From the NCBI RefSeq assembly GCF_030406325.1, contig NZ_JAUEQY010000033.1, positions 59,332 through 123,331 on the forward strand: a DNA stretch of 64,000 nt, written 5' to 3'. A program made the translations under genes and the position numbers. Below, piece after piece: positions 15,529 to 24,614 of the stretch (position 1 is the first letter of the stretch; every line of letters begins with the position of its first letter). Origin of the DNA: Actinomadura sp. DC4 (GTDB taxonomy: Bacteria; Actinomycetota; Actinomycetes; Streptosporangiales; Streptosporangiaceae). The notes beneath the pieces are model-generated. The model was not told the DNA's origin. It did not search any database and saw only the letters and a program-made list of their open reading frames with translations.

Positions 15529-16761
15529 GTGAACACTGTGACGACGGCCGACCGGTCGACGACCACCTCCCGGCCGGGCCGCCCGGCGTCTCGCCGGGCG
15601 GCCCCCGCCATCGTGGCGCTCGCGCTCGGGAGCTTCGCGATCGGCACGAACGAGTTCGTGTCCATGGGCCTGCTGCCCGAGATCACCCGTGGCGTCGGCG
15701 TGGACATCCCGACCGGCGGGCACCTCATCTCCGCCTACGCCCTGGGCGTGGTGATCGGCGCGCCGGTCATCGCCGCGCTGGGCACCCGGCTGCCGCGGCG
15801 CCGGCTCGCGCTCGGGCTCATGGTCGCGTTCCTGCTCGGGAACGCGCTGACCGCGCTGGCGCCGAACTACGGCACGCTGCTGCTGGCCCGGCTGGTCGTC
15901 GGGCTGCCGCACGGTGCCTACTTCGGGGTGGCCTCGCTCATCGCCGCCTCCCTGGTCCCGCCCGCGGTGCGCGGGCGCGCCGTGAGCTCGGTGATGCTCG
16001 GCCTGGCCGTCGCGAACGTCGCCGGGGTGCCCGCCGCGACCTGGCTCGGCCAGCATCTGGGCTGGCGCGCGGGCTACTGGTCGGTGGTGGTGATCGCCGC
16101 GCTCACCGTACTCTCCGTCCTGCTCCTCGTGCCGCCGACGCCGGCGTCATCGGGCGCCGGGGTCCGTACGGAGCTGGCGGCGCTGCGCCGGCCCCAGGTC
16201 CTGCTGACCCTGCTCGTCGGTGTGGTGGGCTTCGGTGGAATGTTCGCCATGTACAGCTACATCGCGCCGACCGTCACCGAGGTGGCGGGCGCGGGTTCGG
16301 GCTTCGTGCCGGTCGTGCTGCTGGTCTTCGGACTCGGCGGCGTCGGGGGGACCGCGCTCGGCGGCCGGCTGGCCGACCGGGCCCTGTTCCCCTCGCTGGC
16401 CGGCGCCGGAGCCGCGATGGGCGCGGCGCTGGCGCTGATGCTGGTCGCCGCCCACTCCGCGGCGTCCCTCGTCCTGGCCGTCTTCGCCGTCGCCACGGCG
16501 GGGTCGGTGCTGGTCGTGTGCCTGCAGATGCGGCTCATGGAGGTGGCCGGCGACGCCCAGATGCTGGGCGCCGCGCTCAACCACTCGTCGCTCAACCTGG
16601 CCAACGCGCTGGGCGCCTGGCTCGGCGGCCTGGTCATCGCGGCGGGGGAGGGCTACACCGCGCCGAGCCTGGTCGGCGCCGGCCTGTCCGTACTGGGCCT
16701 CGCCGCCCTGGGCGTGAGCGCGACGCTCCGCCGGCGGGAGCGGCGTACGGCCGCCGCCTGA
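15529..16761 (+). CDS. MFS exporter, DHA1 family
   Basis: A 410 aa twelve-segment drug:proton antiporter-like MFS protein. Typical signatures are LALGSFAIGTNEFVSMGLLP at TM1 (the NEF motif of YdhP/arabinose-exporter relatives), LLLARLVVGLPHGAYFGV and LGGRLADRAL. The start is GTG 15529 (MNTVTTADRS); no Shine-Dalgarno is visible and a palindrome occupies that place. It is convergent with the P450 at the end of the NRPS locus and could export that product, but the strand and spacing do not prove a link. Confidence 0.87.
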   Translation: MNTVTTADRSTTTSRPGRPASRRAAPAIVALALGSFAIGTNEFVSMGLLPEITRGVGVDIPTGGHLISAYALGVVIGAPVIAALGTRLPRRRLALGLMVAFLLGNALTALAPNYGTLLLARLVVGLPHGAYFGVASLIAASLVPPAVRGRAVSSVMLGLAVANVAGVPAATWLGQHLGWRAGYWSVVVIAALTVLSVLLLVPPTPASSGAGVRTELAALRRPQVLLTLLVGVVGFGGMFAMYSYIAPTVTEVAGAGSGFVPVVLLVFGLGGVGGTALGGRLADRALFPSLAGAGAAMGAALALMLVAAHSAASLVLAVFAVATAGSVLVVCLQMRLMEVAGDAQMLGAALNHSSLNLANALGAWLGGLVIAAGEGYTAPSLVGAGLSVLGLAALGVSATLRRRERRTAAA

Positions 16762-16777
16762 ACCGGCGGCGGCCGCC

Positions 16778-17962
16778 TCACCACCGGACGGGAAGCTCCT
16801 GGATCACGTTGCCGATCTTGTGCGCCTCGAACCTGATGGCCTCCGGGGGTACCGCCAGGCGCAGGTCCGGGCGCCGGTCCAGCAGCGTGGTGAGCGCGAC
16901 CCTGAGGATCTCCTTGGCGAGGCCGGCGCCGGGGCAGATATGGCGTCCGCCACCGAAGCCGATCATGCGTACGCTCGGCCGGTCGAAGCGCAGGCGGGTG
17001 GGATCGGGGTACACCTCCGGGTCGTGCAGCCCGGCGATCCAGGCCAGGAGCACCGCCTGGCCCGCGGCCACCGTGCCGGAGGGCAGTTCGACCTTCCCCG
17101 TCGCGACGCGCAGCGCCGCCACATTGCCCTCGTACGCCAGCCGCAGCAGCTCGTCCACGGCCGCCGGCACGGACTCCGGACGCTCTCGCAGCTGCGTCCA
17201 CCCGGCCCGGCGGTCGAGCAGCAGCTGGAGGACCATCCGGGCCAGGGCCGTCGACACGGCCTCGACGCCCGCCGAGACCAGCAACTTCACGACGCTGACC
17301 AGCTCCGCGTCGGTCAGGCCCGCGGCCGGGGAGGCCAGCTCGTCGAGCACGCTGTCCCCCGGATCGTCCCTCACGCGGGTGACGAGCGCGGCGACATAGC
17401 CGGTGAAGTCCTCCACCTCCCGGTCGCGCTCCTCGGAGGTCAGCGAGATCACCTGCGCGTACGCCGCCGCCCAGGCGTGGATCCGGGCGGCATCGCGGTC
17501 GGGGATGCGCAGCAGCCGGCAGACGACGAGCAGCGGCAGCGGAGACGTGTACGCGGCGACCAGGTCGGCCGGTCCGGCGGTGTCCGGGGCGGAGTCCAGC
17601 AGGGCGCCCGCGATCGAGCCGACGAACTCCGAGGTCGACGCGACCCGGGACGGGCCCAGCGCCCTCGTCACCGTACGGTGCACCTTGGCGTGCGTGTCCG
17701 TGCCCTGGTTGATCAGGAGATCCGGCGCGTACAGGAAGTCCGGTGAGTTCCCGCGTGGAACCTGCGGCCGGGCGTGGTTGCGGGACATCAGCGGGCTGGC
17801 GGTCGCGGCGGCGATGTCCCGGTGGCGGACCAGCAGGATCGCCTCACCGCCGGTGCGCATGGCCACCTTGCCGAACGGGCACCCGGACCGGCGCTCGGCG
17901 TACTCCGGCGGCGGTTCCATCACCGGGCCGGGCGGGAACGGGAAAAGGGGCAGGTCGTCCAC
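16778..17962 (-). CDS. Cytochrome P450 of the NRPS locus
   Basis: A 394 aa soluble bacterial P450. The heme loop is FGGGRHICPGAGLAKE with its cysteine ligand, and ELLR is the ExxR motif. The I-helix reads SAGVEAVSTAL, so the usual acid-threonine pair is Glu-Ala; loss of this threonine is known from some natural-product P450s. GTG 17962 follows GGGAG at good spacing and avoids the overlap created by the longer ATG 18007 start. It is the last gene of the minus-strand NRPS operon, 13 bases after the LLM gene, and probably oxidises the peptide or a carrier-bound residue. Confidence 0.9.
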   Translation of the reverse strand: MDDLPLFPFPPGPVMEPPPEYAERRSGCPFGKVAMRTGGEAILLVRHRDIAAATASPLMSRNHARPQVPRGNSPDFLYAPDLLINQGTDTHAKVHRTVTRALGPSRVASTSEFVGSIAGALLDSAPDTAGPADLVAAYTSPLPLLVVCRLLRIPDRDAARIHAWAAAYAQVISLTSEERDREVEDFTGYVAALVTRVRDDPGDSVLDELASPAAGLTDAELVSVVKLLVSAGVEAVSTALARMVLQLLLDRRAGWTQLRERPESVPAAVDELLRLAYEGNVAALRVATGKVELPSGTVAAGQAVLLAWIAGLHDPEVYPDPTRLRFDRPSVRMIGFGGGRHICPGAGLAKEILRVALTTLLDRRPDLRLAVPPEAIRFEAHKIGNVIQELPVRW

Positions 17963-17975
17963 GGTCGGTCTCCCG

Positions 17976-19004
17976 TCAGTGCGGTGAACGGAACGCCTCG
18001 GCGACACGGCGCAGGTCGCCGAGGCCGGCGATCGTCTCGGCCGGGGCCACGCCGAAGTCGATCAGGCAGGCCACCTCGTCGACGCCGCACGCGGCGACCC
18101 GGTCGAGGAACGCGGTGCACGTGCCGACCGACCCGAACAGCCCGCGTTCGCGGTAGTAGCGCTCGGCCGCGCGGCCGACGAGGAAGTCCACTTCGTCAGG
18201 GTCGGGCTCGGCCGTCCCCAGCTCGTGGTCGGGACCGAGGGTGGCGGTCATCAGCGAGAGCGACTGCCGCAGGTAGGCGGACAGCGGGCCGAGGACAGTG
18301 TCGCGTACGTCCGCGTCGTCCGTGCCGGCGAAGGTGTGCAGCATCAGCGTCACCGTGCCGCCGTCGCCTCGCGCCGTACGGTAGGCGGTGATCTTGGCGG
18401 TCAGCTCGTCGAGGTCCTGGTTGAACAGGTGCGTGAGGACGTTCGCCCGCATCCGCCCGGCCATCTCGAAGGTGGTCACGTCACCGGCGCTGGTGATCCA
18501 GATCGGCGGCTCCGCCTGTACGGGACGTGGGTAGACCTCCAGTTTCACCGGGTTCCCGAGGCCGTCCAGGCGTTCGATCGCGCCGCCTCGCCACAGGGTG
18601 CGTACCTGCTCCAGCCGCTCGGTGAGCTCGGCCCGGCGGTTCTCGTAGCCGCCGGGGGCCAGCGCGAAGTCCACGGCATGCCACCCGGAGGCGAACGCGA
18701 GGCCCACCCTGCCGCCGGACAGGTTGTCCACCACCGCCCATTCCTCCGCCACGCGGATCGGGTCCTGCAACGGCAGCACGACGCTGCCCGCGCGGATCGC
18801 GACGTTCCGGGTGATCGTGGCGATCGCGGCGCCGGTCACGGCCGGATTGGGATACGGCCCCCCGAAGGGGTGGAAGTGGCGCTCCGGCGTCCACACGGCG
18901 CTGAAACCGTTGCGGTCCGCGAACTTCGCGCCCTCGACCAGCAGCTCGTACGCGTCCGCGGTGCTCCCGGCGTCGGCCGCGAAGTAGAACAGGCTCATCT
19001 CCAT
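17976..19004 (-). CDS. LLM-class monooxygenase of the natural-product (MupA-like) family
   Basis: A 342 aa flavin-dependent luciferase-like monooxygenase of the family associated with NRPS/PKS loci (MupA/Atu3640, TIGR04020). Diagnostic text: MEMSLFYFAADAGSTADAYE, AVWTPERHFHPFGGPYPNPA, AIRAGSVVLPLQDPIRVAEE and LAFASGWHAVDFALAPGGYE. Stand-alone or embedded members oxidise carrier-bound acyl or aminoacyl groups. AGGAGG precedes ATG 19004, and the first 10 bases overlap the end of the condensation gene, so translation is coupled. Confidence 0.9.
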   Translation of the reverse strand: MEMSLFYFAADAGSTADAYELLVEGAKFADRNGFSAVWTPERHFHPFGGPYPNPAVTGAAIATITRNVAIRAGSVVLPLQDPIRVAEEWAVVDNLSGGRVGLAFASGWHAVDFALAPGGYENRRAELTERLEQVRTLWRGGAIERLDGLGNPVKLEVYPRPVQAEPPIWITSAGDVTTFEMAGRMRANVLTHLFNQDLDELTAKITAYRTARGDGGTVTLMLHTFAGTDDADVRDTVLGPLSAYLRQSLSLMTATLGPDHELGTAEPDPDEVDFLVGRAAERYYRERGLFGSVGTCTAFLDRVAACGVDEVACLIDFGVAPAETIAGLGDLRRVAEAFRSPH

Positions 19005-20158
19005 GACGGGGTTCCCTCCTCGGCGCCCGTGCCGGTGAGCAGGCCGGTGAGCTCCCGCCCGAACTCCCGTACGGTCGTCTCGCCGACGCGTTCCGGCGCG
19101 AACCGCAGCGCGACGACGGGTACGTCGCCGTCCACGACGTGCAGGTGCAGCAGGTTGTGCGCCCAGCCGTTGAACATCGACAGGTCGGCGTCCAGGCCGC
19201 TCGGCCGCGCCCTGCGGTAGCTGACGGACACCGGCGCCGACGCGCCGGCCGGGCGGACGCCGCCGGCCACGGCGCCGAGCGGCACCGAGCGGACCTGGTA
19301 GAGCTCCCGCAGCGCGGCCCGCACGGCGCGCACGTGCTCGCTCGCCCGCCGGTTCGCCGCGGTGATCATCGGCAGCTCGTTGACGTGCATGCCCACGCGG
19401 TCGGCGTCCGCGGGCGACCGGGTCGACAGGGCGACCGCGACCGGCACCTCCTCGTTGCCGTGCCGCGTGAGCAGAAGTGTCAGCATCGCGAACAGCAGCT
19501 CGAACCGCGTGACGCCTTGGCTCCGCGCGTGTTCGTCCCATCGCCGCGACTCCGCCGGCGAGAGCCGCAGGACCACCTGCGCTCCGGGCGCCGTCGCCCG
19601 CGCGTCAGAGGTCACGGGCCCCAGCCGTACGCGGCCGGAACGCCACGGACGCGTCGCCCAGTACGCCCGCGCCCGCTCGTACGGAGGCTCCGGCGGCCGC
19701 GGGGGCGGCAGGACGGGCGGGTTCTCGCCGGCGTAGAGAAGCCGCAGGTCACGAGCCAGGACATCCTTGGACATGCCGTCGAAGACCAGGTGGTGGGCGA
19801 CCACCAGCAGCCTGACGCGCTCGCCGGTGACGAGGGTCGTCATCCGGCACAGCGGTCCGGCCTCGACGTCGAACGGCCGCCGTACCTCCTGGGAGATCCG
19901 CTCGGGCAGCGCCGTCTCGTCGAGGAGTTCGGTCGCCGTCTCGGCCTCCGCCGGTACGAACCGCAGCGCGTCGCCACGGAGCACGCACGCGCCGGCGAGC
20001 ACGGGATGCCGGCCGAACAGGGCGCGGCACGCCGCGCTCAGCCGGTCCAGGTCGCACGCCCGTGGGAGGTCGACCGTCATCGGCAGGTGGTACGACGCGC
20101 CGGCCCCGCCGAGCTGCTCGTTCAGCCAGATGCCCGTGTGCCACGGCCCGGCCCTCAT
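18995..20158 (-). CDS. Stand-alone NRPS condensation domain
   Basis: A 387 aa free condensation (C) domain. The active-site motif HHLVFDG (HHxxxDG) lies in LLVVAHHLVFDGMSKDVLA. The N-terminal GIWLNEQLGGAGASYHLPM matches core C1, and LSTRSPADADRVGMHVNELP matches the later cores. It should join the acyl or aminoacyl groups held by the two neighbouring carrier domains. It overlaps the adenylation gene upstream by four bases (ATGA) and the LLM gene downstream by ten. Confidence 0.92.
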   Translation of the reverse strand: MRAGPWHTGIWLNEQLGGAGASYHLPMTVDLPRACDLDRLSAACRALFGRHPVLAGACVLRGDALRFVPAEAETATELLDETALPERISQEVRRPFDVEAGPLCRMTTLVTGERVRLLVVAHHLVFDGMSKDVLARDLRLLYAGENPPVLPPPRPPEPPYERARAYWATRPWRSGRVRLGPVTSDARATAPGAQVVLRLSPAESRRWDEHARSQGVTRFELLFAMLTLLLTRHGNEEVPVAVALSTRSPADADRVGMHVNELPMITAANRRASEHVRAVRAALRELYQVRSVPLGAVAGGVRPAGASAPVSVSYRRARPSGLDADLSMFNGWAHNLLHLHVVDGDVPVVALRFAPERVGETTVREFGRELTGLLTGTGAEEGTPSWR

Positions 20159-21849
20159 CCGGTGCGCCCGGCCTGGTCGTCGACCCAGCGGACCTGGTCG
20201 GCGAACAACGGCCGCTCGAAGATCACCGAGACCGGCATCCGCACGCCGAAGGCCTCGGTGGTCAGCCGGCTGAGGTGCAGCGCGCGCAGCGAGTCACCGC
20301 CCAGGTCGAGGAACCCGTCGTCCGGACGGGCGCCGCGGATCCCGAGCACCGTCTGCCAGAGCCCCGCGAGGACGACCTCGGTCCGTGCGGCCGGCGGTGC
20401 GCGTCCCTCGTCGGGGAACAGCGGCAGCAGGTCGCCCTTGACCATCTTGCCGGAGTCGTTGCGCGGCAGCCGGTCCAGCCGGGCCCAGCGGGTCGGGATC
20501 TCGTGGGCGCCGAGACGCGCGGCGAGGGCCGCGCGCAGGTCGGCCGGCATCGTCGCCGAGCGGGTCACGACGGCGGCGGCGACCGCCCGCCCCAGGTCCG
20601 GATGCGGCACACCGAGCACCGCCGCCTCGATCACGTCCGGGTGTTCGTGGAGCGCGGCCTCGACCTCCAGGGTCGAGACGGTGAGACCGCCGCTCTCGAT
20701 CAGGTCCGGCTCGCGGTCGACCAGGTACAGCAGCCCGTCGTCGAGGAGGCCCAGGTCGCCCATCCGGACCCAGCCGTCCTCGAAGACCCCCGCCGCCGGC
20801 CGGTCGACGTAGGAGCGGGGGACCGGCGACCGCAACCAGACCCGTCCCACGGCACCGGACGGAAGGGGCGTACCGGCCTCGTCGGTGATCCTCACCGGCG
20901 TCCCCGCCACAGCGCGCCCCACCGCCGCGGGACGAGCCGGATCGAAGACCATGCTCGTACGGGCCGGCGCCGACTCCGTGGACGAGTAGGTGTTGACGAT
21001 GACCGCGCCGGGCAGCGCCTCGGCGAGCTCCAGCGCGACGGCGGGGGGCAGGGCGGCGCCCGTCGACCCGAACATCTGGACCGAGGACAGGTCATGCCGG
21101 TCGGGAATCCGCTCGGCCAGCAACGCGATGGCCATCGCCGGGACGGCGAACACCGTGCCGACGCGATACGCCGAGATCAGCGCACCGAACCCCTCGGGGT
21201 CGAACCGCCCGGCCACGAGGCCGACCGCGTCGGTGGCCAGTGTCGCCGCCAGCGTCGTCTGACCGGCGTTTCCGCAGATCGGGAAGGCGTGCAGGAAGTG
21301 CCGCGAATGCGCCAGGCTGCGCCGGCCGTCGGCCAGGTACGCCGCGGGCTCGTACGCGAGGTTCGCGTGGGTGGCGCCGACTCCCCGGGAGCGGCCCGTC
21401 GTGCCCGAGGTGTAGAGGATCTGGGCGAGGTCCTCCGGCCGCGCCAAATTCGGTGCGCCCCGGCCGGCGGCCAGCTCGCCGAGGCCCACGGCCGGCCGTC
21501 CCCGGTCCTCGCCTCCGATGACGAGGCTCACCGAGGCGCCCGCCATGACGTCGCGGAGCTGCCCGGACGCCCACCGGGGTGACAGCGGTACCGCGACCGC
21601 GCCGGCCCGGAGCACCCCGAAGAACGCCACCGCGTAGTCCAGCCAGTCGTGGTCTCCGAACAGCAGGCCGACGCGGTCGCCGCGACCGGTGCCGCGGTCG
21701 CGCAGACCGCCCGCGACCGCGGCGGCGCGACCCTGCCACGCGCCGTAGGTGAGGACCGTGCCGTCCGGCCGGGCGAGGGCGGCCCGCTCCGGCTCCGCCG
21801 CCCGCAACTCCAGCAGGTCCGGGAGGGTCGGCCGGGGAGCGGTGCTCAT
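20155..21849 (-). CDS. Adenylation-carrier protein, probably acyl/aryl acid-activating
   Basis: A 564 aa A-PCP didomain. A cores: YTSGTTGRSRG (A3), NTYSSTES (A5), RMGDLGLLDDG (A7), NDSGKMVKGD (A10). The carrier has LGGDSLRAL, whose serine takes phosphopantetheine. The A4 region reads HAFPICGNAGQ and lacks the FDxS aspartate that binds the alpha-amine of amino acids; it resembles acyl-CoA/acyl-ACP ligases. I infer that it loads a carboxylic acid rather than an amino acid. ATGA overlaps tie it to the genes on both sides. Confidence 0.9.
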   Translation of the reverse strand: MSTAPRPTLPDLLELRAAEPERAALARPDGTVLTYGAWQGRAAAVAGGLRDRGTGRGDRVGLLFGDHDWLDYAVAFFGVLRAGAVAVPLSPRWASGQLRDVMAGASVSLVIGGEDRGRPAVGLGELAAGRGAPNLARPEDLAQILYTSGTTGRSRGVGATHANLAYEPAAYLADGRRSLAHSRHFLHAFPICGNAGQTTLAATLATDAVGLVAGRFDPEGFGALISAYRVGTVFAVPAMAIALLAERIPDRHDLSSVQMFGSTGAALPPAVALELAEALPGAVIVNTYSSTESAPARTSMVFDPARPAAVGRAVAGTPVRITDEAGTPLPSGAVGRVWLRSPVPRSYVDRPAAGVFEDGWVRMGDLGLLDDGLLYLVDREPDLIESGGLTVSTLEVEAALHEHPDVIEAAVLGVPHPDLGRAVAAAVVTRSATMPADLRAALAARLGAHEIPTRWARLDRLPRNDSGKMVKGDLLPLFPDEGRAPPAARTEVVLAGLWQTVLGIRGARPDDGFLDLGGDSLRALHLSRLTTEAFGVRMPVSVIFERPLFADQVRWVDDQAGRTG

Positions 21850-23510
21850 ACGCGGCGGTCCAGCTCTGCCGCGATCTTCGCGATGGTGCCCTCGTCCAGG
21901 ACGGATTTGAGCTCCAGCCGGTGCCCGAGCGTCGTACGGACACGGGCCACGAACTGTGCCACCAGGAGCGAATGTCCGCCCAGATCGAGAATGTGATCAT
22001 GGATGCCGACGCGTCGTACGCCGAGCAGCTCCGCGACGATGGCCGCGAGCGCGTGTTCGGTGGGAGTGCGGGTCTCGTCCGCCGTTCCGGCGGCCGACTG
22101 GGCCAGCCGGCCGCGGTCCACCTTGCCGTTGGCGGTCAGCGGCAGCTCCTCGACCAGCACCACGGTGTCCGGCACCCAGTCCTCGGCCATCGTCCTCGCC
22201 GCCGCGGTCAGGATCGCCGTACCGGTCAGGCCGTCCGTCTCGGGCACGACGTAGGCCACCAGGACACGGTCATCGGTCTTCGGTGAGATGACCGCGGCCT
22301 CGCGAACGCCCGGAACCTCCCGGAGCGCCCGCTCGACGCCGACCGGCTGGAGCCGTACACCGCGTACCTTGACCTCGTCGTCCAGCCGGCCGAGGAACTC
22401 CACCTCACCGTCGGACCCGATCCGGCCGCGGTCGCCGGTGCGGAACAGGACTCCGCCGGCGGTCTCCGGATCGGGCACGAACCGCTCGGCGGTCCGCACC
22501 GGGTCACCGAGATATCCGCGGGCCGTCCCGGCCCCGCCGATCTGGATCTCGTCGCCGTCGCCGATGACCACGCGGACCCCGGTCACCGGCCGCCCGATCG
22601 CGACGGCCGGCCGGGCCGAGGTGACCAGGTGCAACGTGCTGCAGACGGTGGCCTCGGTCGGCCCGTACCCGTTGAAGAACCGGTGCGCCGGAGCCCAGCG
22701 CGCCGCCGTCTCCGGCAGGCAGACGTCGCCGGCGCTCACCAGGACGTCGAGATCGGGCAGAGCGCCTTCCGGCAGCGTACGGACGACCGCCGCGGGCAGG
22801 ACCGCGTGGGTGATCCGCTGCCTTCTCATCAGGTCCGCGAGCGCCTCACCGGCGGTGGCGTCGCGATCGACGATGTCCAGCCGCGCCCCGTGCGCGAGGG
22901 CGAGGACCAGCTCGAAGACGATCCCGTCGAAGGTGGGGCGGGAGTACTGCAGGACCCGTGAGCCGTCCGGGAGCGCGCCCCAGGCCTCGCGCTGGACGGC
23001 GGCGAGGTTGTCGACGCCGCGGTGCTCGACCATCACCAGCCGGGGCTCACCGGTCGACCCGGACGTGGCCGCGACGTAGGCGAGGTCCGCGGGAGCGGGC
23101 GTGAGCAGCGGTTCGCCGCTCTCGTCGTCGCCCTCGGCGAGGTCGAGCCGCACCGTGTCCGGGAGCGTGTCCAGCGGCGATCCGGACAGGCATACGGTCA
23201 CCCCCGCTCGCCGGGCCAGCCGCCGCGACCAGGCCGGCGGATCGCCCGGGTCGAGGGGCAGGAACGCGGCGCCGGCCTTCCAGACCCCGAGCACCGCCGC
23301 GACGAAGGCGACGCCACGGCCGGCGAGGATCGCGACCGGGCCGGCGGGAGCCTGCCGCCTGAGGCGCCGGGCGATGGAGTCGGAGCGCCGGTCGAGCTCG
23401 CCGTACGTCACCGGCCGTCCTGCCGCGAAGACGGCCGGCCGGTCCGGGTCCCGCGCGCCATAGGCACGAACCGCCTGAACCAGCGGCGGTCCGCAGTCGT
23501 CACCGACCAT
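21846..23510 (-). CDS. NRPS adenylation-carrier protein, amino-acid activating
   Basis: A 554 aa A-PCP didomain. A cores: AATSGSTGEPR (A3), PTFDGIVFELV (A4, with the amino-group-binding Asp), FNGYGPTEATV (A5), FRTGDRGRIG (A7), LTANGKVDRG (A10). The carrier has LGGHSLLVAQ. The amino acid cannot be named safely from the visible pocket residues. The start is ATG 23510 after a G-rich stretch; longer readings have no ribosome-binding site. It is the first gene of the coupled unit A-PCP, A-PCP, C, LLM, P450. Confidence 0.92.
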   Translation of the reverse strand: MVGDDCGPPLVQAVRAYGARDPDRPAVFAAGRPVTYGELDRRSDSIARRLRRQAPAGPVAILAGRGVAFVAAVLGVWKAGAAFLPLDPGDPPAWSRRLARRAGVTVCLSGSPLDTLPDTVRLDLAEGDDESGEPLLTPAPADLAYVAATSGSTGEPRLVMVEHRGVDNLAAVQREAWGALPDGSRVLQYSRPTFDGIVFELVLALAHGARLDIVDRDATAGEALADLMRRQRITHAVLPAAVVRTLPEGALPDLDVLVSAGDVCLPETAARWAPAHRFFNGYGPTEATVCSTLHLVTSARPAVAIGRPVTGVRVVIGDGDEIQIGGAGTARGYLGDPVRTAERFVPDPETAGGVLFRTGDRGRIGSDGEVEFLGRLDDEVKVRGVRLQPVGVERALREVPGVREAAVISPKTDDRVLVAYVVPETDGLTGTAILTAAARTMAEDWVPDTVVLVEELPLTANGKVDRGRLAQSAAGTADETRTPTEHALAAIVAELLGVRRVGIHDHILDLGGHSLLVAQFVARVRTTLGHRLELKSVLDEGTIAKIAAELDRRV

Positions 23511-23590
23511 GATTCCCCCCGATGAGAGGTCTCGCGCTCTTTTCTCACACCTTCGGGACGGACCCGTGGGAGACACGACGGGGGTTCATT

Positions 23591-23618
23591 GTTCTAGGCC
23601 GCCTCGCCGCGTTCTAGA
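23591..23618 (-). promoter_or_regulatory. Direct repeat upstream of the NRPS operon
   Basis: GTTCTAG occurs at 23591 and again at 23611, exactly 20 bases apart (about two helical turns), 80-110 bases before the first NRPS gene. This spacing suits an activator binding one face of the DNA. The rest of the gap 23511-23692 shows nothing else. Confidence 0.35.
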
Positions 23619-23692
23619 AGATCGGCGCCGGATGCTTGAAAGGCGGGGTCACCGATCGCCGGCATGGCCGGGGCCGGAAGGCGGAAAGGCGA

Positions 23693-24442
23693 TCAGCCGC
23701 TTCGGCCCGGCGGGCTCGCGTCCGGCCTGTCCTCTTCGGAGGCGCCGTACGGGTGGGCGGCCTCGGCGGTGCCGTAGATGCTGCGCAGCCAGATCGTCGC
23801 CAGGGCTTCGGCCCGGTGCCGGTCACCGGCGGTGTCATCCGGGCTGAGGTCCTCGAGCACACGGTCGCTGAGCTGAAGGAGGACCGTGGCCAGGGTGCGG
23901 CCGGGGGGACCGGCGGGGGCGCGTCCGGCGGCGCGCTCGGTGTCGATGTGCTGGGCCACCGGCGCGACGAAGGACTCCACGGACTGTTCCCACATCTCGC
24001 GGATGGCGCCGCTGTGCCGGCGGGCCTCCAGCGACGCGCGGTAGAGGTAATGGTGCTCGCGCATCGTCGCGATGAGGTCGGCGACCATTCGCTCGATCCG
24101 GCCCGACGGGGGCAGCGACTCGTCCGCGAGGTGGCCGGCCGCGGCGATGCCCGCCAGGTAGATGTCGACGCCGAGCGCCGCCACGCAGGCGGCCTTGTTC
24201 TGGAAGTAGAAGTAGAACGCCGACCGGGTGACGCCGGCCCGGGCCGAGATGTCCGCGATCGTGATGGACTCCAGGTCGGTCTCGCGCAGCAGCTCGTCCA
24301 GGGCTCCCAGCAAGGCCTCCCGGCGCTGGTCACCCTGGCCGGCCGGCCGCCGGTCCACGATCCCCGTGCGCTCGCCCTCGGTCCTGGAGGTGCGGCGGGG
24401 AGAGGGCTCCGACCCTCCGATCACGATGTGCGGTGCGTCCAT
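23693..24442 (-). CDS. TetR-family regulator of the adjacent operon
   Basis: A 249 aa TetR protein. The HTH is SITIADISARAGVTRSAFYF followed by YFQNKAACVAAL, similar to EthR-like actinobacterial repressors. The ligand domain has an aromatic-rich segment (MREHHYLYRASLEARRH). There is a proline-rich disordered tail. It is divergent from the P450-containing operon, with two palindromes in the shared gap, and most likely represses that operon until a hydrophobic inducer binds. Confidence 0.9.
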   Translation of the reverse strand: MDAPHIVIGGSEPSPRRTSRTEGERTGIVDRRPAGQGDQRREALLGALDELLRETDLESITIADISARAGVTRSAFYFYFQNKAACVAALGVDIYLAGIAAAGHLADESLPPSGRIERMVADLIATMREHHYLYRASLEARRHSGAIREMWEQSVESFVAPVAQHIDTERAAGRAPAGPPGRTLATVLLQLSDRVLEDLSPDDTAGDRHRAEALATIWLRSIYGTAEAAHPYGASEEDRPDASPPGRSG

Positions 24443-24552
24443 GAGGCCTTCATCGTCTCACGGGAATCCGCGTCGACGACCGGCGTGCGGACCGCCCCAC
24501 CGAATCCGAATCCGGGCCTGGACAGCCGATGCCGCAGGCTCTATAAAGACAT

Positions 24553-24587
24553 TTGACACGTGTCAACGATATTCGACACGCGTCAAA
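24553..24587. promoter_or_regulatory. Paired TetR-type operators
   Basis: TTGACACGTGTCAA (24553-24566) is a perfect 14 bp palindrome. TTCGACACGCGTCAAA (24572-24587) repeats the GACACG/TGTC core with mismatches. They lie 30-60 bases before the GTG of the hydrolase gene, where a promoter must be, and serve the divergent TetR gene too. Confidence 0.7.
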
Positions 24588-24614
24588 ACTGGGTCATGGG
24601 AAACGGAGCCGAAC

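Noticed and set aside
15529..16761. MFS gene as the dedicated exporter of the NRPS locus
   Set aside because: It is convergent, not in the operon, and of a generic DHA1 type, so the link cannot be shown.
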